In this document: positions 16,768-23,905 of the stretch, piece after piece
How positions within the stretch are numbered: the first letter of the stretch is position 1
Layout: every line of letters starts with the position of its first letter
DNA from: an uncultured Treponema sp.
GTDB lineage: Bacteria; Spirochaetota; Spirochaetia; Treponematales; Treponemataceae
DNA: 64,000 bases
Reading direction: 5' to 3'
Assembly: GCA_947167745.1 (NCBI GenBank)
Contig: CAMVJE010000004.1
Span: 1-64,000, forward strand
Position numbers and translations under genes: made by a program
Notes under the pieces: generated by a model
Seen by the model: the letters and a program-made list of their open reading frames with translations, nothing else
What the model was told of the DNA's origin: nothing
Databases searched by the model: none

Positions 16768-17778
16768 ATGAACTACGCACTTTTTACGAATCTTTTCAAA
16801 TACAAGGAAAAGGCTGGGCAGTCGCCGCTTGAAAACTATCTTACGGAATTGTTTGCCTATATCCTCGATGAGTTTATTCAAAATAAAAATCTCGTGGCTA
16901 TTACTCTGCTGAACGATTATTTTCATATTCCTTTCTCTGAAAAAGATTTTTGCGACACAAAAGTTGAAACACAGTGCTCCTATTATGTTTGTGATTATGA
17001 CTGCACTGCCCGCCCGGACATAAAAATTACGCTTCGTGGAAAAGATGTGTATTTTATTGAAAACAAAGTTGAGGCAGAAATCGCTTGGCACGGAAGTTTT
17101 GACCAAATTGAGCTTTATGAAAAAATCCAATGTGAAAATGGCGAGATAAACAAAGGAATCCGCATTCTTTCAAAATATGCGATTTCGACCCACTCGAAAA
17201 ATTTTTCTTCTGAAAACACAGTGTTTTGGCGGCAGATTTACGGTCTTTTCAAGAAAACGAAATTTAATTCGGAAGAAAATCTTATCATACAAAACTTTTT
17301 GAACTTTTTGGAGGAAAACAATATGGCAGTAAGAAAATCTTTGGAATTATCGGAAGGTGGGTTGAAAAATTTTTATGTGCTTTACAATTTCTTGTCAGAA
17401 AATTTGACGGATTTTGCGGGTGAGCATGGGTATAAAGCTGTTGTTTTTGACGGAAACTCTGATTATTTTGGATTTAACATCATGTACGATAAAAAGCCGT
17501 ATATTTGGGTTGGCTGCTATGATGAAAGTCCTGATGAAATTGTCGTTGAGAGTTATGCTGAGAATACAGAGAAACTAACAAAGAAATTAGGAAAAGTCCT
17601 GAAACCTGGCATATTTTTGACATCAAAATATGGGAATCGTATTTTTGCAAAAATCCTTATCTCAGAAATTCAAAAAGAAAAGACAGCAGAAGGACAGGCA
17701 AAAATTTTTTCTGATTGGCTGAAAGAGAATCATGTTGGTGAAATCCTCGCAGAATCCTACAACTTGATTAACGGATAG
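16768..17778 (+). CDS. PD-(D/E)XK nuclease-family protein
   Basis: 336 residues. The N-terminal third has a helix with E (LENYLTELFAYIL), then the strand-turn core RPDIKI (about residue 88), a hairpin, and FIENKVEAEI, i.e. the PD...ExK signature with N between E and K. A glutamine-containing helix (DQIELYEKI) follows, as in the PD-(D/E)XK family with N-terminal nuclease and C-terminal partner domain. The C-terminal half (ENTEKLTKKLGKV and around) is not recognised and may bind DNA or protein. It could be a defence or repair nuclease. It is expressed from its own copy of the type 1 promoter block. Confidence 0.75.
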   Translation: MNYALFTNLFKYKEKAGQSPLENYLTELFAYILDEFIQNKNLVAITLLNDYFHIPFSEKDFCDTKVETQCSYYVCDYDCTARPDIKITLRGKDVYFIENKVEAEIAWHGSFDQIELYEKIQCENGEINKGIRILSKYAISTHSKNFSSENTVFWRQIYGLFKKTKFNSEENLIIQNFLNFLEENNMAVRKSLELSEGGLKNFYVLYNFLSENLTDFAGEHGYKAVVFDGNSDYFGFNIMYDKKPYIWVGCYDESPDEIVVESYAENTEKLTKKLGKVLKPGIFLTSKYGNRIFAKILISEIQKEKTAEGQAKIFSDWLKENHVGEILAESYNLING

Positions 17779-17792
17779 AAGGAGGAACGGGG

Positions 17793-17911
17793 TATATTCA
17801 ATTTCTTGAAAAAGCAAAAACTTGCAGGAAGAAATCCTTTACATTTTCGATGAAATCCATAGGAATGTGGGGCAGCTTGTTTTTACCAGCGACAGAAAGG
17901 AATTGTCAGTT
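17793..17911 (+). pseudogene. DnaA-like AAA+ fragment with frameshift
   Basis: Frame one at 17793-17822 encodes YIQFLEKAKT. After a two-base shift, frame two from 17825 encodes QEEILYIFDEIHRNVGQLVF followed by TSDRKEL. Joined, these match the DnaA segment from Walker B to sensor 1 (consensus IQFL-GK-T-EE-FH-FN-LH--G-QIV-TSDR). The remainder of DnaA is absent. The left edge follows AAGGAGG just after the nuclease gene, and the right edge is cut by the third type 1 block. It is best read as a relic carried into the island, not a working initiator. Confidence 0.55.
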
Positions 17912-17913
17912 CA

Positions 17914-17964
17914 AAAACCCGACAAGTGTCACTTTTTTCTGCTGCCGAATTGTGCGATAATTTT
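17914..17964 (+). promoter_or_regulatory. Shared promoter/operator block, type 1, copy 3
   Basis: AAAACCCGACAAGTGTCACTT, a 16-base gap, and TGTGCGATAATTTT. The dyad GACAAGTGTC is close to perfect. The -10-like GATAAT ends 21 bases before the ATG of the regulator at 17982, with GGAG at 17972-17975. Confidence 0.7.
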
Positions 17965-17981
17965 TGTACATGGAGCAGATT

Positions 17982-18776
17982 ATGGAATCATTAAGTATAC
18001 ATAAAAAAATTGCGGTTTTACGGAAAATGCGCGGGCTGAAACGCTCGCAGTTTGCCGAGATTCTTGGCGTGAGCGATGATGCGATTCGCACATGGGAAAA
18101 AGGCTCGCGCACCCCAGATTCATTTCACCTTCTTGCCCTTGCAGATGCCCTGAATGTTTCCCTTGATGTATTCAGAGACGACGCTACGACTTTGGACTTG
18201 CCCCGTCCTGATTTTGGCAGTGCGGCGGCTGAATCCCACAAAAGCGAAAATCCTGCTTTTGATGGCGTTCCCCTTCGTTTTGGCAGCAGTGAGCCTGACA
18301 CAAAACAAAAAGAAATCCTTGATTTTTGCTCTGCTTACCTTGAGACTCTCGACGATTCTTTTTTTATCAAAGGGGCAGGGCAGAATTCTGAATATGGAAC
18401 CGGTCGGTACTTTTGGGAAAGACAGATTGATATGCTCCTGTTTATCGGTTTTATGCCGAGTTTTGAAAAAAATCATCCCGAATATGCTTTTTCAATCAGC
18501 GTGAACACAGAAAATCCCCTCGATGCCGAAGACCTTTCTGGATTTAATGCATTGCAAATCAGAGAAAGCGAATATGAAAACTGGATTTATCTTCCTGTAA
18601 AGTGCCCGCTGAAAAAAGACGGTGCCTTTTATCCCAAGGAACTTCGTGAAGCCTGCGACAAGGCTCTGGTAGATGCAATGAAAATCACCCGCAAGTCTCT
18701 GGAAAGGACAATGGAGCGTTTTATTTCGCAAAAGGCTGCTGAGAATCAGACGAAATACGGAAAATTCGCCCACTAG
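17982..18776 (+). CDS. Helix-turn-helix (Xre-type) protein with long C-terminal domain
   Basis: 264 residues from ATG 17982, chosen because GGAG lies 6 bases upstream. Residues about 5-60 form an Xre helix-turn-helix (IAVLRKMRGLKRSQFAEIL, GVSDDAIRTWEKGSRTPDS). Residues 95-264 form an unrecognised domain with an FFIKG...YFWERQIDMLLFIGF stretch and a charged C-terminal helix. Its own promoter contains the type 1 dyad, so it may regulate itself and the two other genes with that block. The C-terminal domain could sense a ligand or bind a partner. Confidence 0.8.
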   Translation: MESLSIHKKIAVLRKMRGLKRSQFAEILGVSDDAIRTWEKGSRTPDSFHLLALADALNVSLDVFRDDATTLDLPRPDFGSAAAESHKSENPAFDGVPLRFGSSEPDTKQKEILDFCSAYLETLDDSFFIKGAGQNSEYGTGRYFWERQIDMLLFIGFMPSFEKNHPEYAFSISVNTENPLDAEDLSGFNALQIRESEYENWIYLPVKCPLKKDGAFYPKELREACDKALVDAMKITRKSLERTMERFISQKAAENQTKYGKFAH

Positions 18777-18788
18777 CCACCAGTAATT

Positions 18789-19937
18789 TTACTTTAGCCC
18801 AGCCTTAATCTCCTCCAGAACGCGCAAATCGCTGATCGCATCTTCAAGCGGCGAGACAAGCTCGCTTTGGCCGTCCAGAAAATCCACTGCGTTCTGAATC
18901 ATGCCTGAAAAGTAGCCGGTCTTTTTGGGCAGCTTGAGCTTTTGTCTGGTGAGGGAGTAAAAGCCTGTGTAAAGTCTTGATTCCTTGCGAAGGAAGAGTT
19001 CTGCAAAGCCGTTTCCGATGCAGATTTTACCCAGCGTACCCAGGATTTCGATTCTGAATTCAAAGAATTTGCTGCGGCCGCTCATTTTGATTGTGACTTC
19101 GGGGATTGTTCCGAAAGAAGTGACTACCGATTGGTAATGAGCGGAAAAATTTCGCACGATTCCTTTTTCGTCCTTAAAAACGCCTGTGACGAGAGGATTT
19201 TTCAGGATTTGGCAAGGAATTTCTTTGCTTGAAGCTGAATTCTTTTTGTCGGAAAACCCCTTGTTTTCTTCCGAACGGTCGTTAGTTTTATCCTCTTTGG
19301 CGAGATTCCCGCCCAGCAAAAACTGAATTATATCCACCAAATGCGTTCCGTCATGCAAAAGCGAATAAGTCCCGTCTTTTTCAAACTCTTCGCCGTAAAT
19401 GCGCAGGCCAGAGTCCAATTCTCCGACTACCGATTGTATGTCTCCGATTTGCCCTATCATTTTGACTACCGAAAGATAGTCTTTTGCAAATCTCCGTTCG
19501 TGGTTCACCATGACAGGCACTCCACATTCTTTGGCCTTGGCACGGATTTTTTCGGCTTCTTCTGAGTTGAGGGCGACCGGCTTTTCCAGAATTACAAGGC
19601 GGGGTTTATATTCAATGGCCTTGATACATTCTTCGAGATGATTGTCTTCGTTTACAGCCACCGTGATTATATCCAGGCAGGTGACATTTTCGTAGAGTTC
19701 CTTACTTGTCGGAAAAACGAGCGTGAAATCTTTTTTGCCGTTATGCTTTCGGACATATTTACGCCAGTTTTCAAGATTCTCTTTGTTCGAGTCGGCGGCG
19801 GCAATCAGATTGATTCGCTTGTTGCCTAAAAGTGCCATTGTGTGGCTTGCGGGCTGCTCCCTTTTTTTGTCAAATCCCAGCGTGAATCCGATTCTGCCTG
19901 TGCCGACGATGGCGGCGATGTAACGATTTTGTCTCAT
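18789..19937 (-). CDS. Gfo/Idh/MocA-family oxidoreductase
   Basis: 382 residues. The N-terminal Rossmann fold has IVGTGRIGFTLG and an AAADSN loop; EKPVALN (about residue 129) is the diagnostic EKP motif of this family, and HDGTHLVDIIQFLLGG carries the usual histidine/aspartate pair in the substrate domain. Members are cytoplasmic NAD(P)-dependent dehydrogenases of sugars or inositols, and the substrate here is not identifiable. Start ATG 19937. A short CGAACGGTCGTTAG motif lies inside the gene near 19272. The segment KEDKTNDRSEENKGFSDKKN is a low-complexity insertion in the C-terminal domain. Confidence 0.88.
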   Translation of the reverse strand: MRQNRYIAAIVGTGRIGFTLGFDKKREQPASHTMALLGNKRINLIAAADSNKENLENWRKYVRKHNGKKDFTLVFPTSKELYENVTCLDIITVAVNEDNHLEECIKAIEYKPRLVILEKPVALNSEEAEKIRAKAKECGVPVMVNHERRFAKDYLSVVKMIGQIGDIQSVVGELDSGLRIYGEEFEKDGTYSLLHDGTHLVDIIQFLLGGNLAKEDKTNDRSEENKGFSDKKNSASSKEIPCQILKNPLVTGVFKDEKGIVRNFSAHYQSVVTSFGTIPEVTIKMSGRSKFFEFRIEILGTLGKICIGNGFAELFLRKESRLYTGFYSLTRQKLKLPKKTGYFSGMIQNAVDFLDGQSELVSPLEDAISDLRVLEEIKAGLK

Positions 19938-19983
19938 GCTTAAATTATAAGCGATGAAGAGCCGATGTGCTACTCTTTATGAC

Positions 19984-20412
19984 TTATGCAAACCAATTTA
20001 AAAGTGAGAGGGTGCTGCAGTCTTGCAGAGGCTCAAAATCTTTTGTATTGCGGGTGACTAAAATCATTCCGTTTGAAATTGCTGTTGCGGCGATTCTTAA
20101 ATCAGCGTCGGGCATGGGGTGTCCTCGTTTTTCAAGGCGGACTTTTAAATCCGTGTAAATCCAGGCGCAATTTTGGTCGAAAGGTAAAATCTCAAAGTAG
20201 CTTTGAATCGTATTTAATAAAAAATCTTCGAGACGCTCTTTTTTGGCTCCATCCGGCATCCTTTTGACACCATACAATGATTCTGACCATGAGACAACTG
20301 AGATTGCGGACAGCTTTTGATTCTGGATGAGTTTTTCGCGGACTGAAGGATTGGGTTGAGGACGAGCTATTTCTGAGTAGATGTTTGTGTCGAGAAGGTA
20401 AATTTTGCTCAT
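19984..20412 (-). CDS. PIN-domain ribonuclease toxin (VapC/FitB type)
   Basis: 142 residues from ATG 20412, which overlaps the antitoxin stop in ATGA; an earlier in-frame ATG at 20424 lies inside the antitoxin gene and is less likely. The PIN residues are visible: D in YLLDTNIYSE, E in SWSESLYG, D in MPDADLRIAATA, and N/D in VTRNTKDF. These acidic residues bind Mg2+ for RNA cleavage, often of tRNA in this family. It is translationally coupled to the antitoxin. The symbol is withheld because the exact subfamily cannot be fixed by eye. Confidence 0.9.
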   Translation of the reverse strand: MSKIYLLDTNIYSEIARPQPNPSVREKLIQNQKLSAISVVSWSESLYGVKRMPDGAKKERLEDFLLNTIQSYFEILPFDQNCAWIYTDLKVRLEKRGHPMPDADLRIAATAISNGMILVTRNTKDFEPLQDCSTLSLLNWFA

Positions 20413-20717
20413 TTTGCATCCCATAAATCGGCGATTTTTGAGAATTCATTTGCGCGACTTGAGGATTCGATTTTTCGCTCGCTATTGAAAACTGAGTCGA
20501 TGTCTTCGTTTGAGAGAATGGCTGCGGATTTTTTTTGCCATGAATCGAGGCTTTCTGCGAAGGGAGAGGATTTACTGGCATTTTCAAAATATTCGACAGA
20601 GCTGAGAACGGCGACAGTCTTTCCGTGCCTTGATATTTGAACTGGCTCGTTTTTTTCGACCAAATGGAGTAACTGAGTGAAATTATTTTTTGCCTCTTTG
20701 ACCGCAACGCTGTTCAT
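20409..20717 (-). CDS. Phd/YefM-type antitoxin
   Basis: 102 residues. The N-terminus MNSVAVKEAKNNFTQLLHLV followed by EKNEPVQISRHGKTVAVL is the Phd/YefM DNA-binding fold (ribbon-helix-like dimer). The C-terminal half is a charged helical tail expected to wrap the toxin. It is first in the operon, with GAGGTG before the ATG and a consensus sigma-70 promoter at 20735-20763. Such antitoxins repress their own promoter, usually in complex with the toxin. Confidence 0.9.
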   Translation of the reverse strand: MNSVAVKEAKNNFTQLLHLVEKNEPVQISRHGKTVAVLSSVEYFENASKSSPFAESLDSWQKKSAAILSNEDIDSVFNSERKIESSSRANEFSKIADLWDAK

Positions 20718-20734
20718 ATTCGCACCTCAACTTT

Positions 20735-20763
20735 ATTATAAGTCTAGGTGGCTACTCTGTCAA
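20735..20763 (-). promoter_or_regulatory. Consensus sigma-70 promoter of the toxin-antitoxin operon
   Basis: On the reverse strand TTGACA (20758-20763) and TATAAT (20735-20740) with exactly 17 bases between, the perfect bacterial consensus. Confidence 0.85.
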
Positions 20764-20858
20764 ATTTATAGCTACTTTTTTTGTTCTACTTTTCTTTGAC
20801 TTATGGCGGTATTTTAATTATCTTTATAGAAAAAAGAATCTGAAACAGAGGTACTAAA

Positions 20859-21680
20859 ATGGCTGAAGGATGCACGCACGATTGTTCAAGCTGCGGCTCA
20901 AATTGTAAATCCAAGGACTTGCGGGCGACTCTCCGCGAGGGAAGTTGTGTTAAAAAGGTAATCGGAATTGTTTCTGGAAAGGGCGGCGTTGGAAAATCCC
21001 TCGTGACGGCTTTGCTGGCTTCAAAAATGAAGAAAAACGGTTTCAAGACAGCTGTTTTGGACGCTGATATTACCGGTCCTTCAATTCCGACAAGTTTTGG
21101 CGTTGCTGATCAGAAAGCTATGGGCGACAAGACAGGGGTTATTTACCCGGTCAAAACGGAAAGCGGCATCCAGCTTATGAGCATGAATTTCCTTCTCGAA
21201 AAGGAAACTGACCCTGTTTTGTGGAGGGGGCCTGTTATCGCTGGTGCTGTTAAACAGTTCTGGACGGATGTTGTCTGGAACGATGTTGATTTTATGTTCG
21301 TTGATATGCCTCCTGGAACGGGCGATGTTCCCCTCACGGTTTTTCAGTCTCTTCCTATTGACGGAATTATCGTCGTTTCTTCTCCCCAGCAGCTTGTCCG
21401 CGTGATTGTGGAAAAGGCTGTCAAAATGGCAAATATGATGAAAGTGCCTATTGTAGGCCTCGTGGAAAACATGAGCTATGTAAAATGCCCTCACTGTAAC
21501 GAAGAAATCAAAGTCTTCGGCGAGAGCAACATCAACGGAATCGCAAAAGACTACGGAATCCCTGTTCTGGCGAGAATCCCAATGAGCGAGGACATTTCCA
21601 ATGCTGTCGATGAAGGCGATGTTGAGCGGCTGGACGCAGAATTTTTGGATGCGGCGGTCGATTTGATAAAAGCGGTGTAA
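20859..21680 (+). CDS. Mrp/NBP35-type iron-sulfur carrier ATPase
   Basis: 273 residues. The N-terminus carries four cysteines (CTHDCSSCGSNC, residues 5-16), then the deviant Walker A GKGGVGKS (40-47), DADITGPSIP, VDMPPGTGD, and a C-terminal CPHC pair that binds a bridging 4Fe-4S cluster at the dimer interface. These proteins carry and insert Fe-S clusters in the cytoplasm. The N-terminal cluster motif is the NBP35-like form, an extra Fe-S binding site. The mRNA has a Shine-Dalgarno AGAGGT. The gene is divergent from the toxin-antitoxin operon. Confidence 0.93.
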   Translation: MAEGCTHDCSSCGSNCKSKDLRATLREGSCVKKVIGIVSGKGGVGKSLVTALLASKMKKNGFKTAVLDADITGPSIPTSFGVADQKAMGDKTGVIYPVKTESGIQLMSMNFLLEKETDPVLWRGPVIAGAVKQFWTDVVWNDVDFMFVDMPPGTGDVPLTVFQSLPIDGIIVVSSPQQLVRVIVEKAVKMANMMKVPIVGLVENMSYVKCPHCNEEIKVFGESNINGIAKDYGIPVLARIPMSEDISNAVDEGDVERLDAEFLDAAVDLIKAV

Positions 21681-21684
21681 GGAG

Positions 21685-21714
21685 ACACGAATTACACTAA
21701 TTGACACGAATTAG
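21685..21714 (+). repeat. AATTCGTGT-type repeat, left copy
   Basis: ACACGAATT-A-CACTAATT-G-ACACGAATTAG. It has the same layout as 23572-23601, and its reverse complement is related to 22125-22163, so it forms the left half of an inverted pair around the GxxExxY gene. Confidence 0.85.
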
Positions 21715-21740
21715 GGTTAGTTTTAAGGAGAGAGCTGTTT

Positions 21741-22112
21741 GTGGAATTGATTCAAAAGGACGAGGTTTATAGGATTGTTGGTGCCGCGATGAAGGTTCAT
21801 TCTGAATTGGGGAGTGGATTTTTAGAATCCGTGTACCAAGAGGCTTTGGCTTTAGAGTTTAATTCTGCAAAGATTCCTTTTGAAAAGGAAAAAGAACTGG
21901 AGATATTTTATAGCGGCCGGAAACTGACCAAAAAGTTTTATGCGGATTTCATTTGCTTTGGTTCTATTATTGTTGAATTAAAAGCAATTTCTGAATTGAG
22001 GCAAGAGCATATTGCACAGGTTATGAATTATCTTAAAGCGACAAAAACTCGTGTTGGTGTACTTATAAATTTTGGTGAGAGAAGTCTAAAATATAAAAGA
22101 GTTATTTGTTAG
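21741..22112 (+). CDS. GxxExxY protein (PD-(D/E)XK superfamily)
   Basis: 123 residues from GTG 21741, preceded by AAGGAGAG. The name-giving motif is GSGFLESVYQEAL (G, E and Y spaced as expected), and the nuclease core is YADFICFGSIIVELKA, with the D...ExK arrangement of the family PDDEXK_3. The C-terminus LINFGERSLKYKRVI is also typical of the family. The biological role is not established to my knowledge. The gene is bracketed by inverted repeats at 21685-21714 and 22125-22163, which suggests a mobile cassette. Confidence 0.9.
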   Translation: MELIQKDEVYRIVGAAMKVHSELGSGFLESVYQEALALEFNSAKIPFEKEKELEIFYSGRKLTKKFYADFICFGSIIVELKAISELRQEHIAQVMNYLKATKTRVGVLINFGERSLKYKRVIC

Positions 22113-22124
22113 ATAATAAAAAAT

Positions 22125-22163
22125 AATTCGTGTTAATTCATAAAATTAGTGTTAATTCGTGTT
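22125..22163 (-). repeat. AATTCGTGT-type repeat, right copy (inverted)
   Basis: AATTCGTGT-TAATTCATAAAATTAGTG-TTAATTCGTGT. On the reverse strand this reads ACACGAATTA, ACACTAATT, and, after a few extra bases, ACACGAATT, i.e. the left copy inverted with small insertions. Confidence 0.8.
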
Positions 22164-22176
22164 TAAAAGGAGTGCT

Positions 22177-22815
22177 ATGACCCCACAAGAGGCTCGCGAA
22201 AAGGCGACGGCTAATTTCAAATCCGGAATGAATTGTACTCAGTCGGTGGCGGCGGTTTTTGCTGAGGGCTTTGGCTTTTCGCCTGAGCAGATTGGCGCGC
22301 TTGTTCAGCCTTTTGGTGGCGGCATGAGCCGTATGCGTGAAGTTTGCGGAACTGTCAGCGGAATGCTCTTCTGTCTTGGAATGCTGAATTCCAAAAAAGC
22401 TAAGGCTGGCCTGAAAATCAATGGCCTGGGTGGCGACAAGTCGCAGAAAGATGAGACTTATGCGACTGCCCAGAGTCTTGCGGCTGAATTCAGAAAAATC
22501 AATGGTTCGATTATCTGCCGTGAGCTTTTGGGGCTTGTTCCTTTGGGAAGCAGCGAAAAGTTGATGAATGAAAAAAAAGCTGATGCCCACGAATTCTCCA
22601 TTCCTGTGAGTGAAGCCCGCACTGAAGAATATTACAAAAAAAGACCCTGTGCAGAATTATGCGGAATTGCCGCTGAAATTTTCCAGAAATTCCTGGATGA
22701 AGAAAGTGCCAGGGATTGTAGCTGCGGCGTCAGCCGTTGCGGAACGAAGTGGAGCAATGAAGCGGATAGCGGAACAGCGGAAAGCCCGACCGCCGAAGGC
22801 GGTGGCACCCAATGA
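22177..22815 (+). CDS. C_GCAxxG_C_C-family putative redox protein
   Basis: 212 residues from ATG 22177, preceded by AAAAGGAG. The pattern of the family is visible: MNCTQSV, EVCGTVSGM, the CRELLG segment and the CAELC segment. These cysteine-rich proteins are thought to bind metals or act in redox chemistry; the mechanism is unknown. Residues after about 185 (GVSRCGTKWSNEADSGTAES and on) are encoded by the dispersed repeat at 22733-22812, so the natural C-terminus has been replaced or extended by repeat sequence. The stop overlaps the start of dus (ATGA), implying coupling. Confidence 0.85.
   Translation: MTPQEAREKATANFKSGMNCTQSVAAVFAEGFGFSPEQIGALVQPFGGGMSRMREVCGTVSGMLFCLGMLNSKKAKAGLKINGLGGDKSQKDETYATAQSLAAEFRKINGSIICRELLGLVPLGSSEKLMNEKKADAHEFSIPVSEARTEEYYKKRPCAELCGIAAEIFQKFLDEESARDCSCGVSRCGTKWSNEADSGTAESPTAEGGGTQ
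22733..22812 (+). repeat. Dispersed repeat forming a protein C-terminus
   Basis: 22733-22763 matches the reverse strand of 425-455 with only a few differences (GCCGTTGCGGAAC, AGTGGAGCAATG). It is followed by GGAAAGCCCGACCGCC and GGCGGT, the module also seen at 8030 and 31970. Confidence 0.75.
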
Positions 22816-23855
22816 AACTTTTTCTTGCTCCTATGGATGCCATTACCCATCAGGCTTTCCGAAATCTGGTGGCTCGTTTTGGCGGATGTGACGAATATTT
22901 TAACGAGATGATTAACGCTTCCTCCCTGCTTGCGGGCGGGGCTTGGGAAAAATTTTATCTTCTTGACGGGCCGGAGCCTGAAAAACTTGTCTGGCAGCTG
23001 ACAGACAAAAACGGCGAGAAAATGGCTCAGGCGGCTTCTTTTCTGGCTGAACGAGGCGGAATTGGAATTGATTTGAACATGGGTTGCTCAGCTTCTCAGA
23101 TTGCAAAAACTGGAGCAGGAATCGCATGGATGCTAAAGCCTGTTGAAGAAACTCAGGCTATGGTTCGTGCAGTAAAATCGGCCATTGAAAACGGGGCTAA
23201 GGACGGAAGGGCGGCAAAAAGGCTTTCGGTCAAGCTCCGCTTGGGAGACGAAAAATATACTGAGGAAAAATTACATTCATTTTGCGCCATGTTAATAGAA
23301 GAAGGAGTTCAGTTGATTACCCTTCATGCCCGTACTCAAAAGCAAAAACATTCAAGGCACTCGGACTGGCAGGCGGTGGAGCGTCTGGCACTCAGGTTTC
23401 CTCAAATTCCTGTGATTCTTAACGGCGATGTAAAAGACCGGGATTCTTATGAGCTGGCGAAAAAAGCGGCTCCCCATGCGCAGGGAATCATGATTGCCAC
23501 GGCGGCGGCTCAAAAGCCCTGGGTTTTCAGGGAGATTGTCGGGTCAAGCCCGACAATGACAGATGAGGCAGACACGAATTGCACTAATTCACACGAATTA
23601 GAAAGAGGAAGTTTGTCCTTTGATGCCCAGGAGCTGGCACTTCGCTTTATCGATGATGTTGAGAAATTTCAGCCTCCTGAATTCTGGAAAACCCGGCTTC
23701 AGCGATTCTTTGCTTTCTATTGCCTTAACTTCAGTTTTGGTCATTATTTCCAGACTTCCATGATAAATGCAAAAGACAACGATGACGCGCGGAAAAAAGT
23801 GCTTGAATATTTTGAAAAATGCCCGAATGACAGAATTATTCAATTGAAATTTTAA
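22812..23855 (+). CDS. dus: tRNA-dihydrouridine synthase
   Basis: 347 residues. The FMN-barrel features are LAPMDAITHQAFR at the N-terminus, IDLNMGCSASQIAKTGAG with the catalytic cysteine, SVKLRLG, and LHARTQKQKHSRHSDW. It reduces specific uridines in tRNA D-loops. Between VFREIV and LALRF lies an insertion of about 27 residues (GSSPTMTDEAD, then TNCTNSHELER) encoded by a REP-type palindrome and the AATTCGTGT repeat at 23534-23601, in frame. The start ATG overlaps the stop of the preceding gene. Which Dus subfamily it belongs to cannot be settled here. Confidence 0.93.
   Translation: MKLFLAPMDAITHQAFRNLVARFGGCDEYFNEMINASSLLAGGAWEKFYLLDGPEPEKLVWQLTDKNGEKMAQAASFLAERGGIGIDLNMGCSASQIAKTGAGIAWMLKPVEETQAMVRAVKSAIENGAKDGRAAKRLSVKLRLGDEKYTEEKLHSFCAMLIEEGVQLITLHARTQKQKHSRHSDWQAVERLALRFPQIPVILNGDVKDRDSYELAKKAAPHAQGIMIATAAAQKPWVFREIVGSSPTMTDEADTNCTNSHELERGSLSFDAQELALRFIDDVEKFQPPEFWKTRLQRFFAFYCLNFSFGHYFQTSMINAKDNDDARKKVLEYFEKCPNDRIIQLKF
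23534..23601 (+). repeat. In-frame repeat insertion within dus
   Basis: 23534-23560 is a palindrome: GATT, arm GTCGGG, TCAA, arm CCCGAC, AATGAC. 23572-23601 is ACACGAATT-G-CACTAATT-C-ACACGAATTAG, matching the left repeat of the GxxExxY gene. Both are translated. Confidence 0.85.
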
Positions 23856-23905
23856 ATATATATATTAGAATATTCTTATATTTTACTGAAAATGGAGATC
23901 ATGAG

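Noticed and set aside
13480..17964. Integron-type gene cassettes delimited by the repeated blocks
   Set aside because: The blocks are not long palindromes, they contain promoter-like -10 boxes, and they lack attC core ends; a shared promoter explains them better.
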